Shown here piece after piece: positions 42,825 to 54,088 of a stretch of 64,000 nucleotides of DNA. Under the pieces are notes generated by a model. It worked only from the letters and a program-made list of their open reading frames with translations, was not told the DNA's origin and did no database searches. Position 1 is the first letter of the stretch. Every line of letters begins with the position of its first letter. The translations under genes were made by a program, and so were the position numbers. The stretch is from NCBI GenBank assembly GCA_006386115.1, contig VFIW01000022.1:434001-498000 (forward strand), given 5' to 3'. Source of the stretch: Globisporangium splendens (taxonomy: Eukaryota > Oomycota > Peronosporomycetes > Pythiales > Pythiaceae).

Positions 42825-43722
42825 GCTGGCTGCGGCGGGCGTCTTCACTTCCTTCGGGAGCTTCTCGGCGGCGCGGAATGGACGCTTGGTGGCGAGCTTT
42901 GCGTGGACGCTAAATGAGTGGCGTGGCCGTTTTTACCACTTGCGTCGACTTCTTACGGATCGCGATCGTAATTACGAGCAAAACAAAGAGAAGACTTGCA
43001 TTAAAGTCGACTACGGTACTGTTGGTGCATTGTACTGTAAAGAAGGTATTAGTACTTCAGAGGGGTTGGAAAAGACCCATAAATAAAAACAGTCAGGTAA
43101 AATACGGGAAAAGAGCATGAGCCTGCTGCTTGCTTGTCACCGAAAGTGTCCGTCTTGAGTGATGCTGTGTCTGCCAAGTTGGGTCCGCAGAGAATGCATT
43201 GAGTGCTATTCCAGCAAACAATGGGAAAGTCACGTCTGCATGGCATGGAAATGCATGCAGCAACTCACACCCAAATCAAGGAAAAGAAAAATTCAGTTGA
43301 CAGCAAGCGAAAGATATGCGCTGACAAGGAACATGCCCAAGACCTTCATGAACAAGTGCTATGCTCACACTGCATTCAAATCGAGGAACATGCGGACCTA
43401 GGTGAGCTGCAAATGCAGAAGCAACCGTTAAATTTGATACTGTTTCTGAAACGTTGGAAAATGGAGCAGGTTCCGAAGAAAACGCTGCAAACTCACACAC
43501 CAGAGCACAGCACACAAGTGACCTGCACAAAGCAAGGCCTCCAAATGGTCAACACCGCAGATTTCTGATTTGAATGCGCAGAGCTTACGCTCGCTGATTT
43601 GGCGGCTGTCCACAATCGCGAACTGTGAACACCAAGTATCTGACAAATCGACGAAATATTGCATTTGTCGGTCTAATATCACAGTTTCATTCGTGTCCAA
43701 CCAAAAACGCCAAATCGCAATT
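42825..43722. other. Intergenic region
   Basis: eIF3e promoter and the 3' region of the HTH-UPRT gene. No supportable gene; the open frames at 43159-43568 lack coding character. Confidence 0.5.
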
Positions 43723-45590
43723 TCAGTGGCTAGGTTGGTGGCGATGGGGAGGAGGTGGTGGTGCTCCATCATAAGGCTGGTGGTTCCAGGAGCGCTCTGG
43801 GAATGGCGCGCTGCATGTATCTTGTGCTGAGAGACGGTGCTGCTCGTCGTCGTTAGCGTCCATCTGAGCCGTGATCAGACCCACGTCTGTGAGAAAATTG
43901 AGACACAAAGTTAGCTCGTTGAGTTATCACGAATGCGTTGGAAGACAGAGGATCATGCGGACATACCTGGAAAGTAACGGTGCACGTACTGGAGACCCGA
44001 GACAGACCCATTCACCGTGACAAAGTAGATTCTCGAAGGCGCGACTCGCTTTTCGTGCACGAGGTACTGCAGCACACTGCACGCGCGTTCGCCGGTGCCA
44101 CAAAACAGATCCAGCAGCAGCACAGCTTGATGAGAGTCGATTCGTTCCGGAACCTGCGCGCGGATGCACCATGATCGGCCATGTGAAGTGGACGGTGAGC
44201 GAGAGTGAGCATCCTCTTTGACGAGAGTGATCGCTCCCGTGGATGCGAGCGGCAGCACGTTAGTGAGAGCTCGAAGAAGCACGGGGGTTGCTCTATTGAC
44301 CTCCTCCATGGTGATGGCACAGATGTCACACTCATCTATCGTAGCTGAGACTGGACGTGGGCAGGAATCTCTGGATGGACTCCCCATTTTAACATCAACA
44401 TCGTCGTCCTGGGAATGCTGCACATATGCAAGCGATTCTTCGATGAGCATCCGCATCAGACGATCCGCAGTGTGGCGGAAAGTCGGGGACTCGGTATCTC
44501 CACTCCGCAAGGTTCGCAGCAGGTTCTTGATCGGCAGCGAATGCATAGAGGCGTCATGGACATGGAACGGCTTTGGTGGCGCTGCAGGTCGGTCAATCTG
44601 CGGCTCTGGTGAGTGCGAGGGCGATCGCTGGCGGACAACCTCGGTCTCCATGGAGTCACTTCTGTTTGATAAACTCCTTTTGATTTGCTGCTGGTGCTGA
44701 TGTCGGAGACCGTGCTCCTCCTCGTCTTCATCTTCTTGTTCCTCGTCTACAGAGGGAACGACTGGACTTGTGGGTGGCGACAGGCTGGCTTCGGGCGACG
44801 CCGCCAGCGGCTTGGGCTTGTGCTTCTTCGGGTGCTTGGCGTCCGGGTCACGGTCCACGCGCGTGAGCACCTCCTTGCGGTTCTTGTACAGGTTGCAGAT
44901 CGCGGCGCGACTCACGCGGTACTCCTTAGCGAGCGCCACCTGCTTCTCGCCACGCTCGATGCGCCGGATGATTGCGCGCCGGTCGCCCTCGCTCAGATAC
45001 CGCGACGTGCGCTCGCGTTGGACGACAGGAGGCGGGTGGGTGACCATCAAGCGAGGGTAGTGGCTGGTTGTATTGTGATTGTTGGCGGTCTTGCTGAAAC
45101 TGTTGTTGTTGCCGGTGCGCGATTGTTGAATCTGCTGCTGCCACTGGTGCATGCCGCTGGTGGTGTGTACTCTCGATAAACTGGAGCCAATGGACGAGGA
45201 CGTGGAGGACGAAGGCGACGTGGAGTGGGTCTGCTGCTGTCGGGAAGAAGACGGGAAGCTGTACGCCGGTCGTTGTTGCTGCAAGGGATTGTGACTGCTG
45301 CCAATCGGCTGCTTGCGTTTGCGCGAGTGCTGGTGTTCCTGTTCTTTTGGTCTGTTCATCATCGCTGGAAACACTTGCTGCTGCTGGTGGAAACCGACGT
45401 GCTGTTGGGAAGGATACTTGCGGCGCCACGCGGCCAGGGCTGCGCTGCTGGCAGAGCTCAGCTGCGCGAGGGACGTTGACGAACCCGAGACCGAGAGCGA
45501 CATCCTCGGCGGCGACGCCGTCGCGGAGCTCATGGACGACGAGCGCAGGAAGCTCGACAGCGTGGGCAGCGTCGGGGTGCCGACCATCAT
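43723..45590 (-). CDS. Psq-type HTH fused to degenerate uracil phosphoribosyltransferase domain
   Basis: Two exons, 45590-43967 and 43886-43723, with an 80-bp intron; 595 aa. Residues 1-195 are Ser/Gln-rich and disordered. Residues about 199-245 (YLSEGDRRAIIRRIERGEKQVALAKEYRVSRAAICNLYKNR) form a Psq/CENP-B-like helix-turn-helix DNA-binding domain. After an acidic linker, about 350-560 align with UPRTase: RLMRMLIEESLAYVQ, ICAITMEEVNRATPVLLRAL, GAITLVKED, and VLLLDLFCGTGERAC (490-504) in place of the PRPP loop VLLLDPMLATGGSAC. The substituted loop and the missing C-terminal uracil-binding part argue against catalysis, so a sensor or dimerisation role is likelier. The end is Pro/His-rich. A rearranged partial copy lies at 53064-53440. 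Confidence 0.75.
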
Positions 45591-46626
45591 GCTTGTTCAC
45601 TTGCGGGTGTCAAGTCGACTTGTTGGCGAGTTGTTGATTGATTGGCTGACTGGGCACCAATACTATTGTCGCCGAAAAAAAGCAATGGGGTCCCACTGCG
45701 CAACTGCTGATTGTGTGTGTGCGCAGGTGAGAGACTGATTGACCTCACGCGGGAGATGCTTTTCTTTTTTTGTTGCCTGCGCACACGCAAAGTTGTCGAC
45801 AAACAGCTTTTGCTTGTTTGCTGTTGCTGCTGCTGCTGCTGCGCTTGTCGAACTCTCGGTGCGGCCGCAAAAAGTAAACTGATTTCCGCTTTGTATTGCT
45901 TTGTTTTGTCGTTATCTGAACCGCGAGTCGACCGACGGGAAGCGAGACAACCAAGCACGAGAGAGAGAAATACAATCAGCACTCGCTTGGAGGAAGATGT
46001 GCCAATCAGCGAATCGAAGCTGCGAGCGGCCGGGAGATTCGTTCCGTCAGACGTCGCTGGTCCACTCTCCTGGGATTGGCAGCGTGCGGATGTGTGTGAG
46101 TTCGACGGCTTTCGCTGTTGTGCCGCGAGTGTGCAAGTGACGACGCCGTCGGATTTGATTTGTGTTTGTTTGCTGCCTGGTTTGCTGACAATTGGGTGTG
46201 TGCAGACTTGCCACGCGTGCGTGGGTTGCGAGCCTGCGAAAGTTAATATGTCGGCGCTTTCATTTGGCGGATCTTCAACCATTTCCACAGTGTTGGCATG
46301 CGCACAACCGGTGGCGAGCTTTTATAAATTGGTCACTTTTTGATCAGTCCCCTGTTATCACATGCTGCCATTGTTGTCGTGTTTGTCAACAGCAACAAAA
46401 CCGTATCCTTTGCTTATGACAGCGAATAGGGCACCACCTTTCCTGATTTCCTGAAGTTTGAGAGGGTATGCAACTCGAGCGTGTACACACAGCACCATTC
46501 CGCAGTAAAAATTGTGCAAGTGATGGTGTGACATCGAGGCATTCGCGCGATTGCATACCGCACGCAGCGTCTGCACGAGAGAAAGATCACGGCGAGTATG
46601 CAAATCGGCAATTCTGCAGCCTGCAA
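45591..46626. other. Upstream region of HTH-UPRT gene
   Basis: Probably its promoter and 5' UTR in the first few hundred bases; a CTG run at about 45821-45842. No gene seen. Confidence 0.45.
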
Positions 46627-46851
46627 ATGGCAAATGCTGTTGCGTCACCAAATGATGCCATCGGCACTTGCCACCCATCCACGTCTGTGGCTGGAATTAA
46701 CAACGGCAAAGGCGTGGCAGAGCTGCTGGACATTTTGGATCGTCAGGTCACCAAGTTTACAAAGCACGATACGGTACGGAAGGCACAAGCGTATGGGACA
46801 CACTCACCACTTCAACATTTCACGAGTCAACTGGAAGCGGCAGGAACATAG
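46627..46851 (+). CDS. Possible small ORF, unknown
   Basis: ATG-started 74-codon frame. The segment GKGVAELLDILDRQVTKFTKHDT is helical and protein-like, followed by a possible donor (ACG|GTACGG at about 46771). It could be the first exon of a short gene or a remnant. Nothing recognisable follows. Confidence 0.2.
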   Translation: MANAVASPNDAIGTCHPSTSVAGINNGKGVAELLDILDRQVTKFTKHDTVRKAQAYGTHSPLQHFTSQLEAAGT

Positions 46852-48755
46852 CGGCGCTGCTCGCGTGCGATGCGATCCCTTCAAAGTACAGTACCTTGTT
46901 AACATGTCAGACTTGCGACTGCATTTGGTCAGAAGTTGTCCTGATTCGAGACGTTTGGTGAGAAAGCCTCCTCGATGCATGCACTGCCTGGACCTCAGGT
47001 GCCATCGTCCGTCCTTTGTGAGTGTACAGGGTTCACATCGTGCGTGTGGGCGACCAGGAAAAGAAAGCAAGTGAAAGTCTCAGACATCCGGTGATCGTTG
47101 CCCTTCCCATGTGCGGCGGCTGATATTCACTGTGCAAACAGACCTGCTCTTGTTTGCTTTCTCAGAAACGAGGACCACACTGTAATACAACTGTACTGTA
47201 ACTTGCAACTTGCAATTGCATGTGACAATCATTTGAATACTTTCCGCTTCTTTGCGGTTCATATGGGGTTTTGTAGGAGAAGCACACTTTTATGCGCAGC
47301 CAGTCATCTGACGAGGTGGAAACAGGCCGAGCTCCGAAGCCATGTAAACACAGTAATCTCACGAGTCCAGTTTCGCGTTTCCGATGCGATTTGCTTAGCA
47401 ATTTCCATTTTCCGATGTCGATTCTGTTCGCAGCCTTTTCTTTTCAGCAAGTTGTTCAATTTGTTTCGAACAAATACACTAGGAATGGCTATCGAAACAC
47501 TGGGTTTGAGCCTCCAACCTGATGGGAGAGTGCGCTCGAGGGGATAGGCGCGCCATCGACTTGATTCAGTCAGGAGAGGCTCGGAGCATCCTGCGCCAAC
47601 ATTGAATAACAGCCAAACAGAGAACAGATAAGAAATGATTTGTAAATTCCAAAGTTTCGCGGCTTCTGCAGTGCACAAAGGTAGCCTAGGTAGCCTCTCC
47701 TCGCCCTCAATGCGTCACGTCGTCACTGCGTACAACGTGAAGTATTTTGATGCAGAACGCGTGATGTGCGTGGCAGTGTGAGCATCCCCGAGCTAACATC
47801 ATGCAATTCTGTGGCTGCAATTTGTTGATACAGTACCCGATATAAACCCACGTCGCTCGTCGTTGGAACTCATTTGCCTACGTGGATGTTCTGTGTGCGC
47901 TGTAATCGGCTTCTGTACCACAGGTAACAAACACACGCTCGCAGCATGTGTTCGTGTTTCACGATACTAACATGACTCTCAAATGGCACGTTCAGTGTGT
48001 TGCCTCTTTTTGGTGAATGCTATGGTGCATCTCGGACACTGTATGCACATTTTTCTATAATTTGATTCTCTTGACCTATCATCCTGTGCCCATCGAAAAG
48101 AACTTGCGGATCTCGGAATTTGACATGACATCCGATCCGCAGAAATGGTAAACATCGGAACCCAGGCACGTTGAAGCAGGCGACTAGAGCTGAAGAGTGG
48201 CGCTTCTTTGTGAGAATTGTCCGCAGGGATAGAGACAAGACGGTTGGGATCGACCAAACGACTTAGCAATCAACCAGCAGACCGCCTAAATACGAGATGA
48301 GTGGTCTGGTAAATTGAGTTCGTTCGCAGTCGACAAAATATGCAATTGTATTTCGTCATGCAGGCAGACCTGGTAAAAAACGTGTCTTGCATTTATAAAT
48401 GCGTGGTCTGCACCAGCCATTTTCTTGCACAGAAAAAATGTGTTTTGAGCAGACGGTCACTTGACTCACACAGACACATGAGTTTTCTCATCCTCTCTCT
48501 CTCTTCATCATGAAGCGTCAAACACTCAATGCGAACTGGACTTTGGATGAGTGAGATCACGACCCGAAAATCAAACTCCCCAAGTGACAAACGGCTGTGT
48601 ACGGGCACGGCCGTAACAAATCGCCGCCATACTCTCGAAAATTGCGACGCATTCCAATTGATCCAAACAAATCAAACTGAAGAGTTGGAAAGTAGGTTTT
48701 CCTGATTGCTGCTGCTAAACAGCAACAATCCCGCGTAAGCTGTGTCTGATCCGAT
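46852..48755. other. Gene-poor interval with dispersed fragments
   Basis: Marks the start of the accessory-looking region. It contains 48211-48286, which recurs in opposite orientation at 52992-53067. No intact gene. Confidence 0.45.
48211..48286 (-). repeat. Dispersed fragment, second copy at 52992-53067
   Basis: The reverse complement of this stretch aligns with 52992-53067 over about 75 bp at roughly four-fifths identity, including the shared GGTTGATTGCTAAGTCGTTT. It ends at the junction with the copied HTH-UPRT fragment in the other locus. Confidence 0.65.
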
Positions 48756-49283
48756 TTATCCAGCTTCACGACTACCGATCACTACAACGGCATTAGAATA
48801 GCAGGGCTTCTCAACTGAAAGCGTATACACAAATGCGGATGAGTCTTGGTTTGCTGTTTTACTCTCAGAAAAGTTCTTGAAAAAATCTATCTCAGGATCG
48901 GCAGACACTCCGTTCAGCATCGTGGTTTTCGGCTCAAGACTCTCGATGGAATGTGCCCAAAAGACTGGCGCTCCGGATGAAAGGAGTCGGATGAGAATGT
49001 AAACTGAGCATGGAGTAAAGCCAGATTCTACAATAACCAGGTGCTCCGTTATTATTGCTGCAAATGGTGTCCGACCAGGAGTAAAAATGGCTCTTCTAAG
49101 GTCGAGTCCGAAAACGACACCGTCGCGTTTCAACAGTGTGCCGCTGTACAACGCGTCTTTGCCGTCGTCGCTCGTCGTTCCAAGTGATCCCCATCTCCAA
49201 AACGATTTGGTTCTCACGTTGAGAGTCTCGCTCCGTTTCAAATCTCTGTAATCACAAGGTTGTAATCCAAAGTTGTGAGCCAA
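48756..49283 (-). CDS. Unrecognised ORF, probable gene fragment
   Basis: A 175-codon minus frame with good composition from about residue 14 onward (for example GVVFGLDLRRAIFTPG and FAYTLSVEK-like strands), perhaps a beta-rich domain. A plausible acceptor (TGTGATTACAG) at about 49244 would join it in phase to a short upstream exon (donor CACG|GTAGGT at about 49320), but the frame beyond that soon meets a stop and no good start is seen. I do not recognise it. It may be the 3' end of a decayed gene. Confidence 0.35.
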   Translation of the reverse strand: MAHNFGLQPCDYRDLKRSETLNVRTKSFWRWGSLGTTSDDGKDALYSGTLLKRDGVVFGLDLRRAIFTPGRTPFAAIITEHLVIVESGFTPCSVYILIRLLSSGAPVFWAHSIESLEPKTTMLNGVSADPEIDFFKNFSESKTANQDSSAFVYTLSVEKPCYSNAVVVIGSREAG

Positions 49284-49550
49284 GGCGGAAGATTAGTCGA
49301 GATTTGTGACTAATCACCTACCGTGATGAATCCCCCGCGTTGAGTCACTTATAGATCCCCAAAGCCGGGCTTTGGTCGTGAGGAACAGAAGAGATTTGCA
49401 GATTTATTACGAGTTTCTTCGGGTCAACAAAAACAACCCCATATCAACTCTAGTTGCTTTGATTTATGCCACCAGCGCAGATGCACCGACGCGTGCATCA
49501 GTTTCAACCTCTTTTACGTCGCGTTGTTTTACCCTCGTAATCATTCAGTT

Positions 49551-49972
49551 CACGCACAAAGAATAAGTCCACCAATGCGTTCTTTGACTTGGATCAACGC
49601 AATCAACTCAATCGAGTCCTGCAATACTCGCTGTCATCTTTCCATTGTGTCGCTTGATTTGTTTATGCGCTCTTCAAGTTCAATGTCCACGGAGTCAGGG
49701 TGTTCAGTAAAACTGAGCTGCTGGTAACAATGCAATGCACTCTCCTCAATTGTCATTTGGCAATTCGAGTATTTTCGAGTCGGGAGCCGAACGCCGTGAG
49801 TTGACGACCTGTGATTTGCTGAACGGACCATTGATTCCGTTCTCTTGTCCCTGATCCCCACGGGACTGAAATGCATTGACCGTGTTGCGCGTGAATCTCT
49901 ATCCATAAAAGCTGCGCATTTCACCCTGAGCTCTTGTCTTCTTGAGCGATATTTAGCGACGTAATGAGGCAT
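49551..49972 (-). pseudogene. Unrecognised ORF interrupted by an in-frame TGA
   Basis: ATG at 49972 opens a 112-residue frame with coding-like composition. It stops at a TGA at 49634-49636. The same frame continues after the stop with another 27 protein-like residues (begins QRVLQDSIELIALIQVKERI). One nonsense change in an otherwise coherent helical region points to a recently broken gene. The family is not recognised. Confidence 0.4.
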
Positions 49973-50174
49973 CTGCCATTACAAAGTTGCTGTTTTGTTA
50001 CAGGCTGTCAGTGGTCAATTCTGAGAGACGGAGAATGACTGCAAGATTTGCTTCAATGGGCTGAGCACGATTCTCCTTCGCCGTCCGAAGACTCGGATGC
50101 TGAGTCGCTGTCGGATTCGTCGACCAAAGTGCGGTTGGGAACATCAATCGGAAATTTGCCATTAGGAAGCCAAG

Positions 50175-50990
50175 ATGGTGAAACCGTTCTGTGCGCTCGT
50201 TGGAGCTCAGGGAAGCTCCTTCCCCGTGAGCATTGGTGCGAGTGAGCTTGTAGGAGACTTGAGACAAGCGATCAGGAAGAGCAAGAAGAGCAGTTTGAAG
50301 ATGATCGATGCAGACGGACTGGATTTGTATCTAGTCAAGAGGAGCGACGGCGAGAACAGCACGTGCCTGAGAGATGACGACGAGGCTGCAACTGAACGAA
50401 AGTACGGAGCTGTCACTAAAGACATCGAGACGATCGTAAACAACGAGGAGCAAACGAAGGACGCCAAGTCTTTGCAGTACTGGTTGTTTGAGAGATGCAA
50501 AATACCGAAGCCAACATCCGACGAGATTCACGTGCTGATGATGGTGCCAACGCAACCCGAAGAGTGGTCGATTCGATCGATCTATTGGCGCGCTCCAAAG
50601 CCTTTAGTTTCACGTGTTTGGGACAGCGTGGGATTTTCAGAATCCCTGGAATCTTGACACCGTATCGGACACCATTCAATCTCACTTTGATGTGTAGAAA
50701 CGCGGAGTGGAGGACTAGCCCTGCCGCCCATTGCTTGTGTGTCTTGGTGGTCAACGAACGGGTAAGTCGAGACTGCTGAACGAGCTCCCAACGGTGGCTG
50801 GTGACGGAGACGACGAACACCAAGCAGAGATGACGAGGTTGCTGCAGAATGCCTTCACAATCAAGATCACGCTGAAATGGGCTATACCTAGCCATTACAT
50901 GAAGGCGGATCTGTCCACAGATATAGTGTGCCACACACCACCATCAGTGTGCATTGTGGAGAGACAAATAACAAAGGGGTTACGGTAATA
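50175..50990 (+). pseudogene. Crinkler (CRN) effector, N-terminal module, truncated
   Basis: The ATG at 50175 opens a 160-residue frame starting MVKPFCALVG. It has the ubiquitin-like CRN header, an LxLYLxK-type translocation motif (LDLYLVKR at about residues 50-57), a DWL-like region and an HVLMMVP motif in the HVLVxVP place that ends CRN N-terminal modules. CRNs are secreted cytoplasmic effectors of oomycetes that act in host nuclei. The frame stops at 50657. About 60 bp later other frames give a P-loop (GGQRTGKSRLLNELP, about 50737-50790) like the NTPase domains that follow CRN headers. The coding trace then runs into the repeat element at 50873. The gene is therefore frame-broken and cut; no intact C-terminal domain is present. 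Confidence 0.6.
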
Positions 50991-51964
50991 CAATCCCCAC
51001 ATGCACATGTGACGTCATCCCATGACGTCACGAGCGCTCTCTGTGCTGATCAGTGCAGAATGTTGTTCACATGTACTAATCAGTACAGAGTGATGACATT
51101 CATGTACTAACCAAGTACTGAGTGATGGTTCCTACTTGGGAAACTGCACTAGTGATGAGACCGACGTGTGTCTGCCACCTGAAGTGAGTGGCTGTAGCCA
51201 ACCAGTTCGCAGGGAATTTTCCACAGGACTTCAAGTTCAAGTTTCCAGGAGATCCCCTAGGTTCAACCTCAGTGTACCCAAGGTTTTATATATCATATTC
51301 ATAGGTTTTATTGTGCATGTTTATGTTTTAGTTATAAAAGCTGTAGGATCCTGTAATGGGCCGCGCTGCCATTACATGCAAGGTGTCTCTTGTGTGTGTC
51401 ACACGCCACCCGATGCGCGCATTTTGGGTGCAAAGATATTGGGTGACACACGTAAAAGTGATCCCCACATGCGCAGGTGACGTCACCGTCTGACGTCAGA
51501 GCTGTCTGTGTCTTAGTTGAGTGTTGGTCGCCAGCAATCATTGAGATTCGACGTGATTGCCCACAATAGCACTCTAGACGTAAAGATGATGGTTCCTGAT
51601 TGGAATCCAGTTGGTGATGACGGCGACGTGTCGCTAGCACTTGATGTGAGTGGGTTCAGCCAATCACATCACGGAGAATCTTCCAGAATGTTCTCTTCCA
51701 GATTCTCGAGCGTCGTCTGATTTAACCACACCAAGTGTACCCAAGGTTAAATGTGCATATTGTAGGTTTATTTTTGCATGTGTAGGTATTATGCATAAAC
51801 CTGTGGGAGCCCAAGTGATGTTTCACATGTAGTGTCAGAAACCATAAGCTCATTCAATTCAGTTGTAATTTTGCCAAGTTCCTCTCAAGTCTTCCTCTTC
51901 AAGCGCAAGCGTGGGTGCCGTGTTTGAGGCATTCTCGGATAACCTCTCACAGTGTTGTATTACA
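50873..51964 (+). mobile_element. Dimeric 1.1-kb repeat element, copy 1
   Basis: Nearly identical to the reverse complement of 56644-57736. It consists of two related units, 50873-51351 and 51352-51964. Each starts with a variant of TGTAATGGGCC with a nearby inverted CCATTACA, and each carries CCCCACATG followed by paired TGACGTCA sites, GATGGTTCCT, a GTGTACCCAAGGTT segment and a TTTAT-rich end. The element has TGTAATGGG/CCCATTACA-type ends (degenerate in this copy: TGAAATGGG and TATTACA). It encodes no protein. It could be a non-autonomous DNA transposon or a pair of LTR-like units. No target-site duplication is evident. It truncates the CRN gene. Confidence 0.75.
51009..51031. promoter_or_regulatory. 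Palindrome with two TGACGTCA (CRE/bZIP) sites
   Basis: GTGACGTCAT, CCC, ATGACGTCAC: perfect 10-bp inverted arms, each with a full bZIP/CREB palindrome. The second unit has the same pair at 51477-51498 with a 5-bp spacer. Confidence 0.6.
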
Positions 51965-52991
51965 CTTGACAGCAAGCTGCGAACACTACCTGAAAGCCTG
52001 TTCTTTTGTGAACACGTTCGTGTTTCTTACTTCGTGCGAGTATTTTGGTGCAAGTGAAAATTCAGACCGATTGCACCAGCTTCCGGTCCGGTCAACGAAA
52101 AGTCTCCACATCGCCGCGAGTATTACGATTTTTTCAACGCGGAAAAAAGAACAAATTGTGCAGGAATACGGCAGTTGGTTTTACAGCGATCTCAGAGGAC
52201 TTATTCAAACACTATGACGGATTGGCTAAAAATAGAGAATTCCTGTCTTGGTTGGCTGAAAATGTCGACTTCGTTTGTTTTGTCAAATCAAATCTAGGTA
52301 TGGATTTAAGGTGATTTTTAGAATAGTATCACTATATATTACTGTTAGCATGTTTGCTAAATATGCTTGGCGAGTAATAGTTACTGCCGATTACGTAATT
52401 ATTACATACATTTTGTTTTATCCAATTAAATCACTTAAGACTCCCTAAACTCTTGCGTATGCACATATTTTGGTGGGACTGAGGAAGTGCTCTGCAGCTG
52501 TCTGTGCACAGCCATTTCAGGCAAAACAGTCACTGCCAACACACGATGACAGCGAGAATGCTGATCGAGAAATGCAAATTTCGAATTGTGTTGCGGAGCT
52601 CGTACGTTGAAGTTCAAATGTGCTTGGCGTTTCATGATAACTGTAGAACCTCATTGTGTTCGAAGGAGCGAGAAAGTGAAAATTGGACACTTGATGCTGA
52701 GAACGCTGTTGTGAAGTGAATTTGTGAAGATGACGACAAGATAAATCTATGAATCATTGACTTAAGATGCTCTAAAGTCGATTAGCCCACTGAGAAGTAC
52801 AGGTTGGCGCGGTCGATTGTAGATGGCATGGTCGAGGGCCAGCAGCTGTTGCACTTGGTCTCTAAGTTGGGCGAGGAGCTGTTATCCAGGTTGTGAAGCG
52901 AATTTGCACACCAGCACGCCAACAGCAACATGCAATTGCATGCTTGAACAATTGATTGCCAGTCTTAATTGCCGAGCCACTCCTTTTTGGT
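51965..52991. other. Accessory spacer without clear genes
   Basis: AT-rich. Several 60- to 100-codon frames are present (for example 52045-52314) with no recognisable content; they may be decayed CRN or transposon sequence. Confidence 0.4.
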
Positions 52992-53450
52992 GGCGGTCAA
53001 CTGGTTGATTGCTAAGTCGTTTGATCAGTCCAAACCGTCCTGTCTCTATTCTTGTGGACAGTTCTCAATGGACCAGCCCCGTGCTTCTTCGAGCTCTCAC
53101 TGACGTGCTGCCGCTCGCATCCACAGGAGCGATCACCCTCGTCAAAGAGGATGGTCACTCTCGTTCACCGTCCACTTCACATGGCCGATCTTGGCGCATG
53201 TCTCGGGTCTCCAGTACGCGCACCGTTACTTTCCAGGTGTGTCCGCATGATCCTCTGTCTTCCAACGCATTCGTGATAACTCAACGAGCTAACTTTGTGT
53301 CTCAATTTTCTCACAGACGTGGGTCTGATCACGGCTCAGATGGACGCTAACGACGACGAGCAGCACCGTCTCTCAGCACAAGATACATGCAGCGCGCCAT
53401 TCCCAGAGCGTTCCTGGAACCACCAGCCAAATGGCGCATCACCGCCACCT
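52992..53450 (+). pseudogene. Mosaic pseudogene: fragment of 48.2 kb joined to HTH-UPRT fragment
   Basis: 52992-53067 matches the minus strand of 48211-48286. From about 53064 to 53440 it matches the minus strand of the HTH-UPRT gene (43745-44301), including its intron (donor GGTGTGTCC instead of GGTATGTCC). It is therefore a DNA copy, not a retrocopy. Inside, the segment between GGCCGATC and GTCTCGGGTCTCCAG is deleted (about 170 bp), removing the PRPP-like loop. The junction shows a TCA overlap. No usable start codon or frame remains. Confidence 0.75.
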
Positions 53451-53862
53451 CCGTCTCATGCTGGTAAAGAGCTCCATCGCCACCAATGGAATCACTAACA
53501 CTGTGATCGTCATTCAACGTGGGATACTTTTCGCAATCAATTGCTTCTAGACTGGCAATGCAATACTTGACAATTTTGCAGTTTTTCTGCCCAAAAATGT
53601 TTGTCAGGTGCTCCTTGCAGACTGATGTTGAATTCCTGTCTTCCTTGAACAGGCGAATGCATTTGCACCTGTCGTCTGGGCTACGAGGTCGAATTGCACC
53701 GCCGCACCAGCATTGGGCTGAATTTGACATTATAATACCTGTTGTACACTTTTGCGAGAAAGAAAACCATGTCGATGCGATGTTGGTGTGAGCAGGAAGA
53801 ACCTCACCATGAAGTTGTACCATTTCAGAAAGCGTCAATGCTACACTTTTATGTCGATACAT
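53450..53862 (-). pseudogene. Cys-rich ORF fragment, unrecognised
   Basis: The minus frame from 53862 has coding-like composition. Its Cys pattern (CWCGGAIRPRSPDDRCKCIRLF, then SVCKEHLTNIFGQKNCKIVKYC) could be a zinc-binding module. Its 3' end runs into the antisense of the HTH-UPRT copy, so it is probably a truncated gene or transposon piece. Family unknown. Confidence 0.25.
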
Positions 53863-54088
53863 GCGTCGTGGTCGTTCATTGAGACACGCGTGCGGAGCGT
53901 ACGGGTTTGGAGCATGAGTCAGTAGAGGTGTGCATTGAGCTGTCGACTTTACTTGAAAGAAAAAAAAAAGAAACGCCTAAACATAAAACGTCGTCAATTC
54001 ACAAATGAGAATGGGCTTATCATCTTGCAGTCCCTGACGGTGGCGTGTCTCCATCCCATTGGCAATGCTGTCGCTGTGACTTGGCCGT

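Noticed and set aside
53064..53440. Processed retrocopy of the HTH-UPRT gene
   Set aside because: The copy retains the intron, so it came from DNA, not mRNA.
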